Of a stretch of 64,000 bases of DNA, positions 56,131 through 64,000 are shown one piece after another (the first letter of the stretch is position 1; every line of letters begins with the position of its first letter). This DNA is from UBA6614 sp002433235 (lineage in GTDB: Bacteria > Verrucomicrobiota > Verrucomicrobiia > Limisphaerales > UBA1100). The notes beneath the pieces are model-generated. The model saw only the letters and a list, made by a program, of their open reading frames with translations, made no database searches and was not told the DNA's origin. The stretch lies in assembly GCA_002433235.1 (NCBI GenBank), contig DJHS01000133.1:53618-117617 (forward strand). The letters run 5' to 3'. The translations under genes were made by a program, and so were the position numbers.

Positions 56131-57326
56131 CGCTCTGGTTGATTGTCCGCAAAAGCCTCCGGCAGCATGCGCTGTCCACGGTCATCACCAGTCTGAGCAT
56201 TGCCCTAGCCGCCGGCCTGCTCATGTCCATCATTGCCGTAAAGGATCAGTCCATGCACGCCTTCACGAATGTCACCGGCGGATTTCATGCCGTCATGGGC
56301 TCGCGCGGGTCCAAGCTCAGCCTGGTCTTGTTTTCCGTTTTTCACATGGACAAGGCACCCGGCACGCTCCCTTGGAAGGACTTTGAGGATATCCAGGAAA
56401 ACAAGCGCATCAAGACCGCCGTTCCCATTGTGGTCGGCGATAACTTCAAGGGGTTTCGCATTGTCGGCACGACCACGGATTTTTTCCGGGTTGAATACGA
56501 TGAGGGTCGCGCCCACGAAATCCCAAGCCCAGGACGATTGTTTAACCCCAATTCCCAGGAGGCTGTCATTGGCAGTCACGCCGCCCGGAGGCTGGGCTTG
56601 GGGATTGGAGACAAGTTTCAGCCCTATCATGGCTTGGACTACAATCCTGCCGAAAAACACGATACGGATTACGTCGTCGTCGGCATCCTCTCACCCTCCA
56701 ACACTCCCGCCGACCAAGTCATCTGGATTCCGTTAAAAGGCCTGCAGAACATGCCCGGCCATGACAGCGCAAAGAACACGGACGTCAGCGCGATCCTTTT
56801 GGAATTCACCTCGCTGACCTTGGGCGCGCAGTTCTCCGATCAGGTTAACAAAAGCACACAAACCAAGACTGTGGCCATGATTGCCCCGGAGGTCACCTCG
56901 TTCTTTCAAAGGTTTGAGTGGCTGCGGATCGTGTTAAGCGTCATGGCCGGCTTGGTAGCGCTGGTGGCCGCCGGCGGTATTCTTGCCAGCCTGCACAACA
57001 CCATGAACGAACGCCGCCGGGAAATTGCCATCCTGCGAGCACTCGGTGCGCGCCGCGGCACAGTGTTCGGGGCCATTATTCTGGAGAGCACGGCCATCGC
57101 GGCCATTGGAGTACTGATCGGCTTCTTGTTTTACGCAGGATTCATGACCACCGCGGCGCATTACATCGCCGAAATGGCCGGCGTGGTTATCAATCCCCTA
57201 CAGCCCCACCCTGTTCTTGCTGCCGCGCCTCTGTCCATCATTGCACTTGGCGCGCTGGCGGGTATATTGCCTGCCTTGAAGGCATACCGCACGGACGTGG
57301 CGGAAAACCTCATCCCACAATCCTAG
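56127..57326 (+). CDS. ABC transporter permease, FtsX/MacB type
   Basis: 399 residues. One N-terminal helix (HALSTVITSLSIALAAGLLM), a periplasmic MacB-like domain of about 230 residues, and three C-terminal helices with MNERRREIAILRALGARRGT as the FtsX-domain coupling helix. It pairs with the preceding ATPase. Metal or lipoprotein handling is inferred only from downstream genes. Confidence 0.9.
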   Translation: MTLWLIVRKSLRQHALSTVITSLSIALAAGLLMSIIAVKDQSMHAFTNVTGGFHAVMGSRGSKLSLVLFSVFHMDKAPGTLPWKDFEDIQENKRIKTAVPIVVGDNFKGFRIVGTTTDFFRVEYDEGRAHEIPSPGRLFNPNSQEAVIGSHAARRLGLGIGDKFQPYHGLDYNPAEKHDTDYVVVGILSPSNTPADQVIWIPLKGLQNMPGHDSAKNTDVSAILLEFTSLTLGAQFSDQVNKSTQTKTVAMIAPEVTSFFQRFEWLRIVLSVMAGLVALVAAGGILASLHNTMNERRREIAILRALGARRGTVFGAIILESTAIAAIGVLIGFLFYAGFMTTAAHYIAEMAGVVINPLQPHPVLAAAPLSIIALGALAGILPALKAYRTDVAENLIPQS

Positions 57327-57331
57327 ACCAA

Positions 57332-57829
57332 ATGAAACAAACACTCATCACCTTGGCCGCCGCCCTCGGCTTGACCCTTGGATGCGGACACGAGCACAGT
57401 CACGATGGACACAATCACGGCAGCCACGGCCATAACCACGGCTCTGGCGGCCATCATCATGAACCACCGAACGGCGGGGTATTGGTTGTGTTCGGAGATG
57501 AGGCCTGCTCCCTTGAGTTTGTCCGGGACAAAGAGAACCCCAGCCGGCTGACCATCTTAGCCCATGAGTTTCACCCCACACACGCCTACATCAAGCTGCC
57601 CATGGACAAGGTGGAAGTTGTTGCCACGGTGAACGGAGAGGAGAAGTCCCTCACCTTCATGCCCGTCGTGGATGAAACAATCGGCAACAATGCCACCCAT
57701 TCCTCGGAATATTCCTGCTCAGCCGATTGGCTCAAGGACACGGAAGAGTTCGAGGCCAGAATTGTCCATCTCGACTATCCCGGGGGATCTTCAGACAATA
57801 AGTCTTTCAAATTTTCCCAGTCAAAATAG
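57332..57829 (+). CDS. Histidine-rich lipoprotein
   Basis: 165 residues. Signal peptide ending in the lipobox LTLGC. The mature N-terminus is strongly His-rich: GHEHSHDGHNHGSHGHNHG, then GGHHHEPP (about 14 His in 30 residues). The remainder (about 45-165) is a small beta-type domain ending YPGGSSDNKSFKF. His-rich periplasmic lipoproteins typically bind zinc, nickel or copper. It sits 5 nt after the permease, which suggests a metal transport or sensing operon. Confidence 0.85.
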   Translation: MKQTLITLAAALGLTLGCGHEHSHDGHNHGSHGHNHGSGGHHHEPPNGGVLVVFGDEACSLEFVRDKENPSRLTILAHEFHPTHAYIKLPMDKVEVVATVNGEEKSLTFMPVVDETIGNNATHSSEYSCSADWLKDTEEFEARIVHLDYPGGSSDNKSFKFSQSK

Positions 57830-57840
57830 ACTGACGGAGG

Positions 57841-58797
57841 ATGAAAGTCGGAGACAGACAGATTCAGGCGTTGGCTCTTGGCTTACTCATGGCCGCCTGC
57901 GGAAACCAAACATCGTCGAGCCATTCATCCACCGGGGACGCCAATACCTCCACCATTCAGGGAACGCCCATCACGGATTTAAAAACCCGCCGGCCCGTCA
58001 CCGAGGAAGCCAAGCAATACAACCAAGTCGACCTCAACAATTTGCCCGGTCACCAGATATTCTTTCAAGACGAGGATGCTGGCCGCCCAGCGATCGGCTA
58101 CAACTTCTATGAGAATGGGTCGTGGGTCAGCATCATTGGCACAACCGGCAACTTCACGGTCAGTGACAAGACACTCGTGATGATTGACCAAGGCGGCTTG
58201 GAGATACCGCTGACGTTCAAGGACAATTCCATCTCGGTCGCGGATGAAGTCGTGCGCTCCGCCGGCGGCATCGTTTTCAACCTGACCGTCAAGCAAATCA
58301 CCGATGCTATTGACCCCGCTGATCTCGCGGAATTATTTCCACAACAGCACGAGGAGGAGGATTTGCCGGAGGAGATCGATGGCTACAAGGTCGTAAGTTT
58401 TGGCAAACTCTCGGCCTTCAAGTTCAAGGTACCGGATGATCCCATCACCGAGCCCGATGCCAAGGCCCTACTGGACTCCAACGAAATACCCGAAGAGGTC
58501 TCGTCATACGACAATCTAGACGTGGCCATCCGAGGCTATATGTTCCCGCTCCGCGTCAAGAACGGCCTTGTCACCGAATTTCTTATCTACCGGACCAACA
58601 CCGGCGTTTGCTGCTTTGGCCAGCCCCCGCGCATCAACGAATGGGTCACGGTCAAGATGACCAACGAAGGTGTCAAGCCACCACCCGATATCGCCATTTA
58701 CTTTTTCGGCAAATTCAAGGTTGGCCCCGTTCTCGAAAACGATTATGTCGTCAGCATCTACGCCATGGACTGCGAAAAAATTGACGCCTCACTTTAA
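57841..58797 (+). CDS. DUF3299 lipoprotein with N-terminal extension
   Basis: 318 residues. Signal and lipobox KVGDRQIQALALGLLMAAC. An N-terminal domain of unknown fold (about 20-170) is followed by a C-terminal DUF3299 domain (about 175-318) with FKFKVPDDPITEPDAKALL, RGYMFPLRVKNGLVTEFLIY and a Cys-pair GVCCFGQPPRINEWVTV. It lies 11 nt after the His-rich gene. Confidence 0.85.
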   Translation: MKVGDRQIQALALGLLMAACGNQTSSSHSSTGDANTSTIQGTPITDLKTRRPVTEEAKQYNQVDLNNLPGHQIFFQDEDAGRPAIGYNFYENGSWVSIIGTTGNFTVSDKTLVMIDQGGLEIPLTFKDNSISVADEVVRSAGGIVFNLTVKQITDAIDPADLAELFPQQHEEEDLPEEIDGYKVVSFGKLSAFKFKVPDDPITEPDAKALLDSNEIPEEVSSYDNLDVAIRGYMFPLRVKNGLVTEFLIYRTNTGVCCFGQPPRINEWVTVKMTNEGVKPPPDIAIYFFGKFKVGPVLENDYVVSIYAMDCEKIDASL

Positions 58798-58803
58798 AAT
58801 ATC

Positions 58804-59334
58804 ATGAAGGCAAACCCGCTCACACACCTGTTGCTCGCCACTCTCCTGCTTCCCCCCGCCTGTGCCGCGCCGCCCTCGCCCAAGCCCGGCGGCCCCGCCA
58901 AGATCGACGGCTACGATGTAGTTGCCTTCACCAGTCTTTCCAACTTCAAGTACGAGGTGCCCGACGACCCCATTTCGGACCCCAAGGCCAAGGCCATCCT
59001 GGAGAAAAATCAAATCCCGAAAACGGTCACGGAGCTAAACAACAAGAAAATTGCCATCACCGGATTCATGCTGCCGTTGCGGGTTGAGAACGGAAAGATC
59101 ACCGAGTTTCTGGTAATGCGCGACCAGTCGGCCTGCTGTTTCGGAGCCGTCCCCAAAATCAATGAATGGATCAGCGTCCGCATGCCCAAGGGCAAAGGCG
59201 TGAAGCCAATGATGGATGTCAAAGTCACCTTCTTTGGTGTCCTAAAAGTCGGTGAAGTTCTGGAAAACGGCTACCTCGTGGGCATCTACGAAATGGATGG
59301 GCACAAAATCTCCGGGCCCAACGGCGGGCTTTAA
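58804..59334 (+). CDS. DUF3299 exported protein
   Basis: 176 residues. Signal KANPLTHLLLATLLLPPAC. The mature part is almost entirely a DUF3299 domain: FKYEVPDDPISDPKAKAILE, ITGFMLPLRVENGKITEFLV, SACCFGAVPKINEWISVRMP. It has the same CCFG and INEW signatures as its neighbour. Its stop shares bases with the convergent gene's stop (TTAA at 59331-59334). Confidence 0.88.
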   Translation: MKANPLTHLLLATLLLPPACAAPPSPKPGGPAKIDGYDVVAFTSLSNFKYEVPDDPISDPKAKAILEKNQIPKTVTELNNKKIAITGFMLPLRVENGKITEFLVMRDQSACCFGAVPKINEWISVRMPKGKGVKPMMDVKVTFFGVLKVGEVLENGYLVGIYEMDGHKISGPNGGL

Positions 59335-59966
59335 TTCGGCCCCAGCCGAACCACCCGCAGATCATCGAACCGAATCGGCGTACCCGCGTAAGGCGCCCCC
59401 CAGGCAGTCGCCCTACCCGGCAACGGAGGGCTGTCATCCTTCCATAACAGCAATGGTCGAACCGGCCCCTTGCCCTCCTCCGCCCAGACGCGCCCCTCCA
59501 AAATCAACGTATTTCCATTTCTCCAGGATTTTAACTGAACCCGTGCCCATTGATCCGGCTTCCATACAAACGGAACTTCCCTCACCAATGCATCCGCCTT
59601 GAACAACTCCAGCTTTCTCTTTGCCGGGCTAACCATCAACCGATATCCGCTCACCCCGTTCAATCCCACACCAAAAGCCGGAAAAGCCCGACGCCCCTTG
59701 CGCCGGCCCAGTATTCGTGCCTCAACCATCACCTTATCCTGCTTGGCTGGCCCAAACATCACCGCATGCATGGCGACTGGCTGCGCTCCCAATTCCAAAA
59801 ATCTTTCCCGCCCCTCCATGCCAACCTTAAAACTGCCTCCCAAAACCAAAATCCCCCCGGGCATTTTCCCGACCGGCACATCGGAAAAATTCTCCGTAAA
59901 AAGCACCATCGGCCGTCCAACCACAACCATCGCCGCCAGAAACAGGACTGTCGCCGTTAAACGCAT
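59331..59966 (-). CDS. Exported beta-jelly-roll-like protein
   Basis: 211 residues from MRLTATVLFLAAMVVVG (signal). The mature region has strand motifs of a concanavalin-like/DUF1080 (3-keto-disaccharide hydrolase) or LamG fold: FTENFSDVPVGKMPGGI, AFGVGLNGVSGYRLMVSPAK, KPDQWARVQLKSWRNGNTLI and TPIRFDDLRVVRL. No catalytic residues are obvious. It is probably a surface glycan-associated protein. Confidence 0.75.
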   Translation of the reverse strand: MRLTATVLFLAAMVVVGRPMVLFTENFSDVPVGKMPGGILVLGGSFKVGMEGRERFLELGAQPVAMHAVMFGPAKQDKVMVEARILGRRKGRRAFPAFGVGLNGVSGYRLMVSPAKRKLELFKADALVREVPFVWKPDQWARVQLKSWRNGNTLILEGRVWAEEGKGPVRPLLLWKDDSPPLPGRATAWGAPYAGTPIRFDDLRVVRLGPN

Positions 59967-60036
59967 GCCAAATTCTACCCAAACCCCATCGATCCGTCGA
60001 CTCCACCTTGCCATGACAGCATACTTGTGATTTGAT

Positions 60037-60975
60037 ATGCACATGAGCAGTCATCTCGACTCGTTGCGCAATTATACCACCATCGTTGCCGATACCGGCG
60101 ATTTTGAATCCATCCGCGAATACACCCCGCAGGACGCCACCACCAACCCGAGCCTTATTTTGAAGGCCGCGCAAATGGATGAGTACAGCGAGCTGGTTAA
60201 CAAGGTCACCAGCGAAGCGGCAAACATGGACGAGGCGCTGGACAAGCTGGCGGTGTTTTTCGGGTTGGAGATTCTGAAGATCGTCCCCGGACGCGTGAGC
60301 ACGGAAGTGGATGCGCGGTTGAGCTTCGACACTGCCGCCACGCTCGAGAAGGCGCGGAGCCTCATCGCGCGCTACGAAAAGAACGGCGTCGATCGTGAGC
60401 GCATCCTCATCAAGATTGCCGCCACGTGGGCGGGCATCCGCGCCGCCGAGGAATTGGAAAAGGAAGGCATCCACTGCAACCTCACGCTCCTCTTCGCCTT
60501 CGCCCAAGCCGTGGCGTGCGCCGAGGCGCGGGTGCAGCTTATCAGCCCCTTCGTCGGCCGCATCATGGACTGGCACAAGGCCAAGACCGGCCAGGAATAC
60601 GCGCCCGCCGACGATCCCGGCGTGCAATCCGTCACGCGCATTTATAATTACTACAAAAAATTCGACTACGCCACCGAGGTGATGGGCGCCAGCTTCCGCA
60701 ATGCCGGTGAAATCACCGAGCTGGCCGGATGCGACCTGCTCACCATCAGCCCCGGTTTGCTCAATGAACTGCAGGAGACGCCGGGTGATTTGCCGCGCAA
60801 GCTTTCGGACGAATCCGCCGACGCCAGCACGGATGAAAAAGTGAACCTCAACGAATCCACCTTCCGCTGGGAACTCAACGAGGACGCCTGCGCCACTGAA
60901 AAACTCGCCGAAGGCATCCGCCGCTTCGCCGCCGACACCGTGAAGTTGGAGGGGTTTCTCCAGCCGAAACTCTAG
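60037..60975 (+). CDS. tal: Transaldolase
   Basis: This pentose phosphate pathway enzyme has 312 residues (a second ATG at 60043 is possible). Class I TalB landmarks are DATTNPSLILKA near residue 33, the Schiff-base Lys in ILIKIAATWAGIRAAEEL near 130, GIHCNLTLLFAFAQAVACAE, SPFVGRIMDWHK and ITELAGCDLLTISPGLLNEL. It converges with the cytochrome gene (stops 1 nt apart). Confidence 0.97.
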   Translation: MHMSSHLDSLRNYTTIVADTGDFESIREYTPQDATTNPSLILKAAQMDEYSELVNKVTSEAANMDEALDKLAVFFGLEILKIVPGRVSTEVDARLSFDTAATLEKARSLIARYEKNGVDRERILIKIAATWAGIRAAEELEKEGIHCNLTLLFAFAQAVACAEARVQLISPFVGRIMDWHKAKTGQEYAPADDPGVQSVTRIYNYYKKFDYATEVMGASFRNAGEITELAGCDLLTISPGLLNELQETPGDLPRKLSDESADASTDEKVNLNESTFRWELNEDACATEKLAEGIRRFAADTVKLEGFLQPKL

Positions 60976-62175
60976 CTAATCCTTCTTCGGCAACGGCACT
61001 TGGCGCGTGCCTCGGAGGTAGGCGACAAGGTCGCGCAGTTCGCGTTCCTTAAACGCCAGCACGAGGCCTTCGGGCATCATGGAAAAATTCTGCGGCTCGA
61101 TGGCTTCCACATCCGTTTTGGCAACCGTTACCGAGCCGGTCACCGTTGCCAGCGTCACGGACTGCCCTTCGCTCTGGCGAATCACGCCCACGAGCACGCG
61201 CTTGTCTTTCAGGCGCACGATGGTCGTTCGGTAATCATTCGGAATGTCCGCATTCGGATCGATGATGTTTTGCAGCAGGTAATCGAGGTTGTTGCGATTG
61301 GAACCGGTGATGTCCGGGCCGATCTCGCCGCCTTCGCCGTAAAGTTTGTGACATTGGGCGCAGGTGCGTTGGTAAAGCGCGCGACCTTTCGAAAGATTAT
61401 CCGGCACACTGATCCGCGTAGAGAGCAGTTTCTTGTATTTCGCAATCTCCGCCAGCTTTGCCTCGGGCGTGGACCGACTCACGCCCCACACCTTGTCGAG
61501 CTGCGCGTTGATGTCCTTCTGCCCCAATGCCCGCAACTGCCGCACGGTATCGGCCGGCAACGTGTTGGCCTTCACTTGTCCAGCGTTCACCGCCGCCATC
61601 AACGCCTTGGCGTAGCTCACGCGCGAGGCCAGCGTGGTGAGCGCATCGCGCCGGCCGGCGGTGTCCAGCTTCGCGTAAATCTTCAGGATCGCCGGCGCCG
61701 TCTTGGCATCCTCCACCGTGCCCAGCCCGCGCAGGGCATCCCTTCGCATGGCCGGTTCATTGAGCAATGCTTGCAATACGCCGGGCAGTTGCTGGTCGCG
61801 CGCATCCACCAACGACGCCAGCGCCTTGCGGCGATCGGCCGGTTTGGCCTTGGTATCCTGCAACACCTTGCGCAACGCCGCCAACGCATCCTTGCTGCCG
61901 AAGGTCAACGAAAGCTGCTGAGCCAGTTGCCGTATCTCAGCCTTCGGGCTCTTGGCCAGCTTGGGCGCCACCTCAGCCCAGCCTTTGGGTGGCTTCACGT
62001 TGCGCTGGCCTTTGAGTGCGTCGGCTATGCCCTTAAGAATATCCAATTGAAACGCCGGATCATCCACGTCCTTCAATACCCCCACCAACGCCCCCAACGC
62101 CTCGGCATCCTGCGCGCGGGTTTGAGTTGGCTGAAGCAGCGCCACGCCCAATGCAATTAATAACAGCCACTTCAT
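60976..62175 (-). CDS. c-type cytochrome with HEAT-like repeats (C-terminal half of a split PVC-type haem protein)
   Basis: 399 residues. It has its own signal peptide MKWLLLIALGVALLQPTQTR. The mature protein begins AEALGALVGVLKDVDDPAFQ and contains HEAT-type helices to about residue 270. A cytochrome-c domain follows with CAQCHKLYGEGGEIGPDITG and a C-terminal MMPEGLVLAFKERELRDLVA. In usual PVC-type proteins this region follows directly after an ITRRMA-like segment, which is exactly how the 62684 gene ends. See the finding on the split. Confidence 0.85.
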   Translation of the reverse strand: MKWLLLIALGVALLQPTQTRAQDAEALGALVGVLKDVDDPAFQLDILKGIADALKGQRNVKPPKGWAEVAPKLAKSPKAEIRQLAQQLSLTFGSKDALAALRKVLQDTKAKPADRRKALASLVDARDQQLPGVLQALLNEPAMRRDALRGLGTVEDAKTAPAILKIYAKLDTAGRRDALTTLASRVSYAKALMAAVNAGQVKANTLPADTVRQLRALGQKDINAQLDKVWGVSRSTPEAKLAEIAKYKKLLSTRISVPDNLSKGRALYQRTCAQCHKLYGEGGEIGPDITGSNRNNLDYLLQNIIDPNADIPNDYRTTIVRLKDKRVLVGVIRQSEGQSVTLATVTGSVTVAKTDVEAIEPQNFSMMPEGLVLAFKERELRDLVAYLRGTRQVPLPKKD

Positions 62176-62176
62176 G

Positions 62177-62482
62177 TTAAATTTCGGGTTCTCCACGCGC
62201 CCCGTGCCACAGGCGCTTTATTTCCACAGCGTTTTCTTCATGGTGAATTCGGTAAATCACCCGATAATTTCCAGCCACAATCTGACGGTATTCGCCTTCT
62301 GGTTCCTCGGGGAGTACGGGGCCTGATTCGGGATATTTTTGCAATTGATCAATGCGATGTTCGATTTGGTCGCCCACATTCAATGCCGCTTCAGGATTGT
62401 CAGCCGCGATAAACAAAAGGATGTCCTGAAAATCTTCCCGAGCCGCCAGAGTCCATTTTATTTGGAAATCCACTGGCGCCAT
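62177..62482 (-). CDS. ParE/RelE-family toxin
   Basis: 101 residues. Typical RelE/ParE fold: VDFQIKWTLAAREDFQDILL, YPESGPVLPEEPEGEYRQIV and the C-terminal NYRVIYRIHHEENAVEIKRL, which carries the usual Arg/Tyr/Arg pattern of type II toxins. The antitoxin gene lies just upstream with a 25-nt overlap. Gyrase (ParE) or mRNA (RelE) as target is not resolved. Confidence 0.85.
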   Translation of the reverse strand: MAPVDFQIKWTLAAREDFQDILLFIAADNPEAALNVGDQIEHRIDQLQKYPESGPVLPEEPEGEYRQIVAGNYRVIYRIHHEENAVEIKRLWHGARGEPEI

Positions 62483-62643
62483 TCCTGTTTCACCTGCTCG
62501 TGGGGAACCACCTCACCCCGCGCGGATTGCTCTTCCGCCTCACGCAATGCCCCCATCAAGTGCAGTCGCTCCACCACTTCTTGGTAGGTCGACTCATCCG
62601 GCATTTTCGCCACCGCCTCCAAAACTTGTTCCTTGCCGCTCAT
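62458..62643 (-). CDS. Antitoxin of a type II toxin-antitoxin pair
   Basis: 61 residues: MSGKEQVLEAVAKMPDESTY, QEVVERLHLMGALREAEEQS, then GEVVPHEQVKQEWRQWISK. This MPDESTYQEV...EGLxxxxxGxVVPHExV pattern is the small antitoxin type that pairs with ParE/RelE toxins. It overlaps the toxin start by 25 nt and lies between the two halves of the split cytochrome protein. Confidence 0.8.
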   Translation of the reverse strand: MSGKEQVLEAVAKMPDESTYQEVVERLHLMGALREAEEQSARGEVVPHEQVKQEWRQWISK

Positions 62644-62683
62644 GGACTCAGCATAATTAAAAAAAACGTTTCCGCAAGCCTGC

Positions 62684-64000
62684 TCAGTCCTTCGTCGCCA
62701 TGCGGCGGGTGATGAATTGGCGGACTTTCGGGATTTTGCAGGCGGCGAGGAGTTGCACGCCGGTTTTGGGATCCGCGGCCACGACGGGTTCGGTGGCGTA
62801 CCAGTACATGAGCGGGAGATTGGGGTCATCCACATCCTCGCCGTGCGCGAGCAATGCCTTGAGCAAGGGCGCACGCAGCTTCACCGGCACGCGTTGCGCG
62901 GCGCAGGCGAGGTAAAGGCGCACGAGGGGCGATTTGTCGTTCTTGGCCAGCTTGGTGAGCAACTTTACACCGTGCTCGGTGAGGCGGATGTCGTTCATAA
63001 GCAGCTGGATGGCCCACGCGCGCACGTGTTCGTCGCGGTCCTTAAACAGCTTCATCAAGCCCTCCGCTTCAATGCCTTCGGTGACGTATAGCGCCCACAA
63101 GGCGCGCAGGCGCTTGGGTACACTCTTGTTTTCGGCGAGTTGTTTCTTGAGCAGCGGATCGACCTCGTGAAAGCGGTTTGATCGATGCCGGCGCCAAGCG
63201 GCATGGTTCTCTTCCGGGTCAGGCGAGAATGGGTTCCAGATTTTGTGTGCGTAGTCCAGCCGCTCGTGCAGCACCCGCCGCGCGTGGCGCACGAACCAGT
63301 CGTTGTCGTGCAATTGCAGCTTCGCCAATTCGACATTGTCCAGCTTGTTGATGTCGCCGTTCCACGGCTTGGGCTTACCGTAGGTGATCTTGTAAATACG
63401 GCCGGTGTGTTTGCGCGTATTGCGGGTGTGATGGCATTCGCCGGTGTCCGAAAAGTCGCTAACAAACACGCCACCATCCGGTCCGTAGGCGAGGCTGACG
63501 CCAACGAACCACGGATCGGCCGCGCGCATCACGTCCGGCGCGTGCGTGGCAGTGTAGCCGCTGCCTTTGCGCTTGAGCACGTCCATGTTCACGCGGCGGC
63601 CGTGGATGTTGTTCATGAAAACGGCCCCGCGATATTTGGCCGGCCAATTGTCACCGAGGTAAACCATCGTGCCGCAGTGCGCGTGCCCGCCGCCGGCTTT
63701 GTCCTCCTCCGGCGTGCCGATGCCGGCGCGGATGGTTTTGGTGTTTGTAAAATGCAAATGATCGGCGATGGTCTTGATGCGCTCGTAGGCAAACCGCCCC
63801 GTGGGCCGATTGCGGCTGGGGTCGTAATACGCGCCTTGGATCACGTGAAAGAGATGCGGGTTCACGCAATTGCACACGAAGGCCTGGCCGTAATCGTTCC
63901 AGTCAATGCCCCACGGATTCGTCGTGCCGTCGGCAAAAATTTCCCACTCGTGCCGCACCGGATGATATCGCCACACACCGCCATCAATTCGGCGACGCTT
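62684..64000 (-). CDS. PVC-type haem-binding protein, dehydrogenase/HEAT part (N-terminus off the right edge)
   Basis: About 439 codons are visible. The start is beyond 64000; upstream codons read KRRRIDGG. It matches the membrane-bound-dehydrogenase (beta-propeller) part of PVC-type proteins: WGIDWNDYGQAFVCNCVNPH, HAHCGTMVYLGDNWPAKYRG, VSLAYGPDGGVFVSDFSDTG. It continues into HEAT-like helices and ends VRQFITRRMATKD with a stop, lacking the usual C-terminal cytochrome domain, which is found in the 60976 gene. Confidence 0.85.
   Translation of the reverse strand, partial: KRRRIDGGVWRYHPVRHEWEIFADGTTNPWGIDWNDYGQAFVCNCVNPHLFHVIQGAYYDPSRNRPTGRFAYERIKTIADHLHFTNTKTIRAGIGTPEEDKAGGGHAHCGTMVYLGDNWPAKYRGAVFMNNIHGRRVNMDVLKRKGSGYTATHAPDVMRAADPWFVGVSLAYGPDGGVFVSDFSDTGECHHTRNTRKHTGRIYKITYGKPKPWNGDINKLDNVELAKLQLHDNDWFVRHARRVLHERLDYAHKIWNPFSPDPEENHAAWRRHRSNRFHEVDPLLKKQLAENKSVPKRLRALWALYVTEGIEAEGLMKLFKDRDEHVRAWAIQLLMNDIRLTEHGVKLLTKLAKNDKSPLVRLYLACAAQRVPVKLRAPLLKALLAHGEDVDDPNLPLMYWYATEPVVAADPKTGVQLLAACKIPKVRQFITRRMATKD

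Noticed and set aside
60976..62643. Reading the cytochrome gene and the PVC haem gene as one frameshifted gene
   Set aside because: The halves are separated by about 500 nt with a complete toxin-antitoxin pair, and the downstream half has its own start and signal peptide, so it is a split and not a simple frameshift.

Overview
The window looks like a chromosomal segment of a Verrucomicrobiota (PVC-group) bacterium. It has a moderately high GC content, three exported sulfatases, DUF1501 and DUF1549/DUF1553 proteins, a PVC-type haem-binding CxxCH protein, PA14 and pre-peptidase C-terminal (PPC) proteins, a Minf_1886-family protein and several H-X9-DG-like lipoproteins. These are typical of marine or freshwater verrucomicrobia and planctomycetes. 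All family assignments were made by reading motifs; no database search was run. The gene content is dense, with no gene-free stretch longer than about 150 bases.

Layout. Bases 1-8374 (minus strand) hold a retrograde lipid transport operon (MlaE, MlaF and a long MlaD, then a DUF2007 protein and a truncated GlcD-like oxidase), then clpC, mcsB and mcsA (the arginine-phosphorylation protein quality-control set). Bases 8389-14089 hold ilvE, a lolC/lolD pair in which LolD carries an unusual DUF4389 membrane extension, and acs. Bases 14226-16230 (plus strand) hold aroE and a prepilin peptidase. Bases 16243-20932 encode a PA14 protein, a small exported protein and a TPR-Ser/Thr kinase. tRNA-Leu(GAG) and a MiaE-like gene follow, then an exported alkaline-phosphatase-fold protein with a membrane partner, a Minf_1886 protein, a 49-residue membrane peptide and leuS. 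Bases 27635-44395 are a catabolic, surface-protein region: a frameshifted VOC gene, three sulfatases, two DUF1501 genes with their usual partners, a chimeric cytochrome remnant, a YHS/TRASH-type lipoprotein and three related H-X9-DG-like proteins.

The most striking region is 44484-53211, a tightly overlapping minus-strand operon. It encodes a class I HMG-CoA-reductase homologue, a PlsC-type acyltransferase, an alkyl-DHAP synthase (AGPS) homologue, an SDR resembling DHRS7B/PexRAP, and a second acyltransferase. Together these make a plausible complete ether-glycerolipid pathway. The same operon continues with pepA, a Sel1/VWA lipoprotein and a DHOD-like enzyme.

Bases 53351-59966 carry yjbQ, a small phage-like gene, gap (with promoter and terminator) and a plus-strand ABC transporter/His-rich lipoprotein/DUF3299 operon that recalls the zinc-responsive zrg systems. 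The right end has transaldolase and a PVC-type haem protein that appears to have been split in two, with a toxin-antitoxin pair between the halves. The gene at the left edge and the gene at the right edge are both cut by the window.
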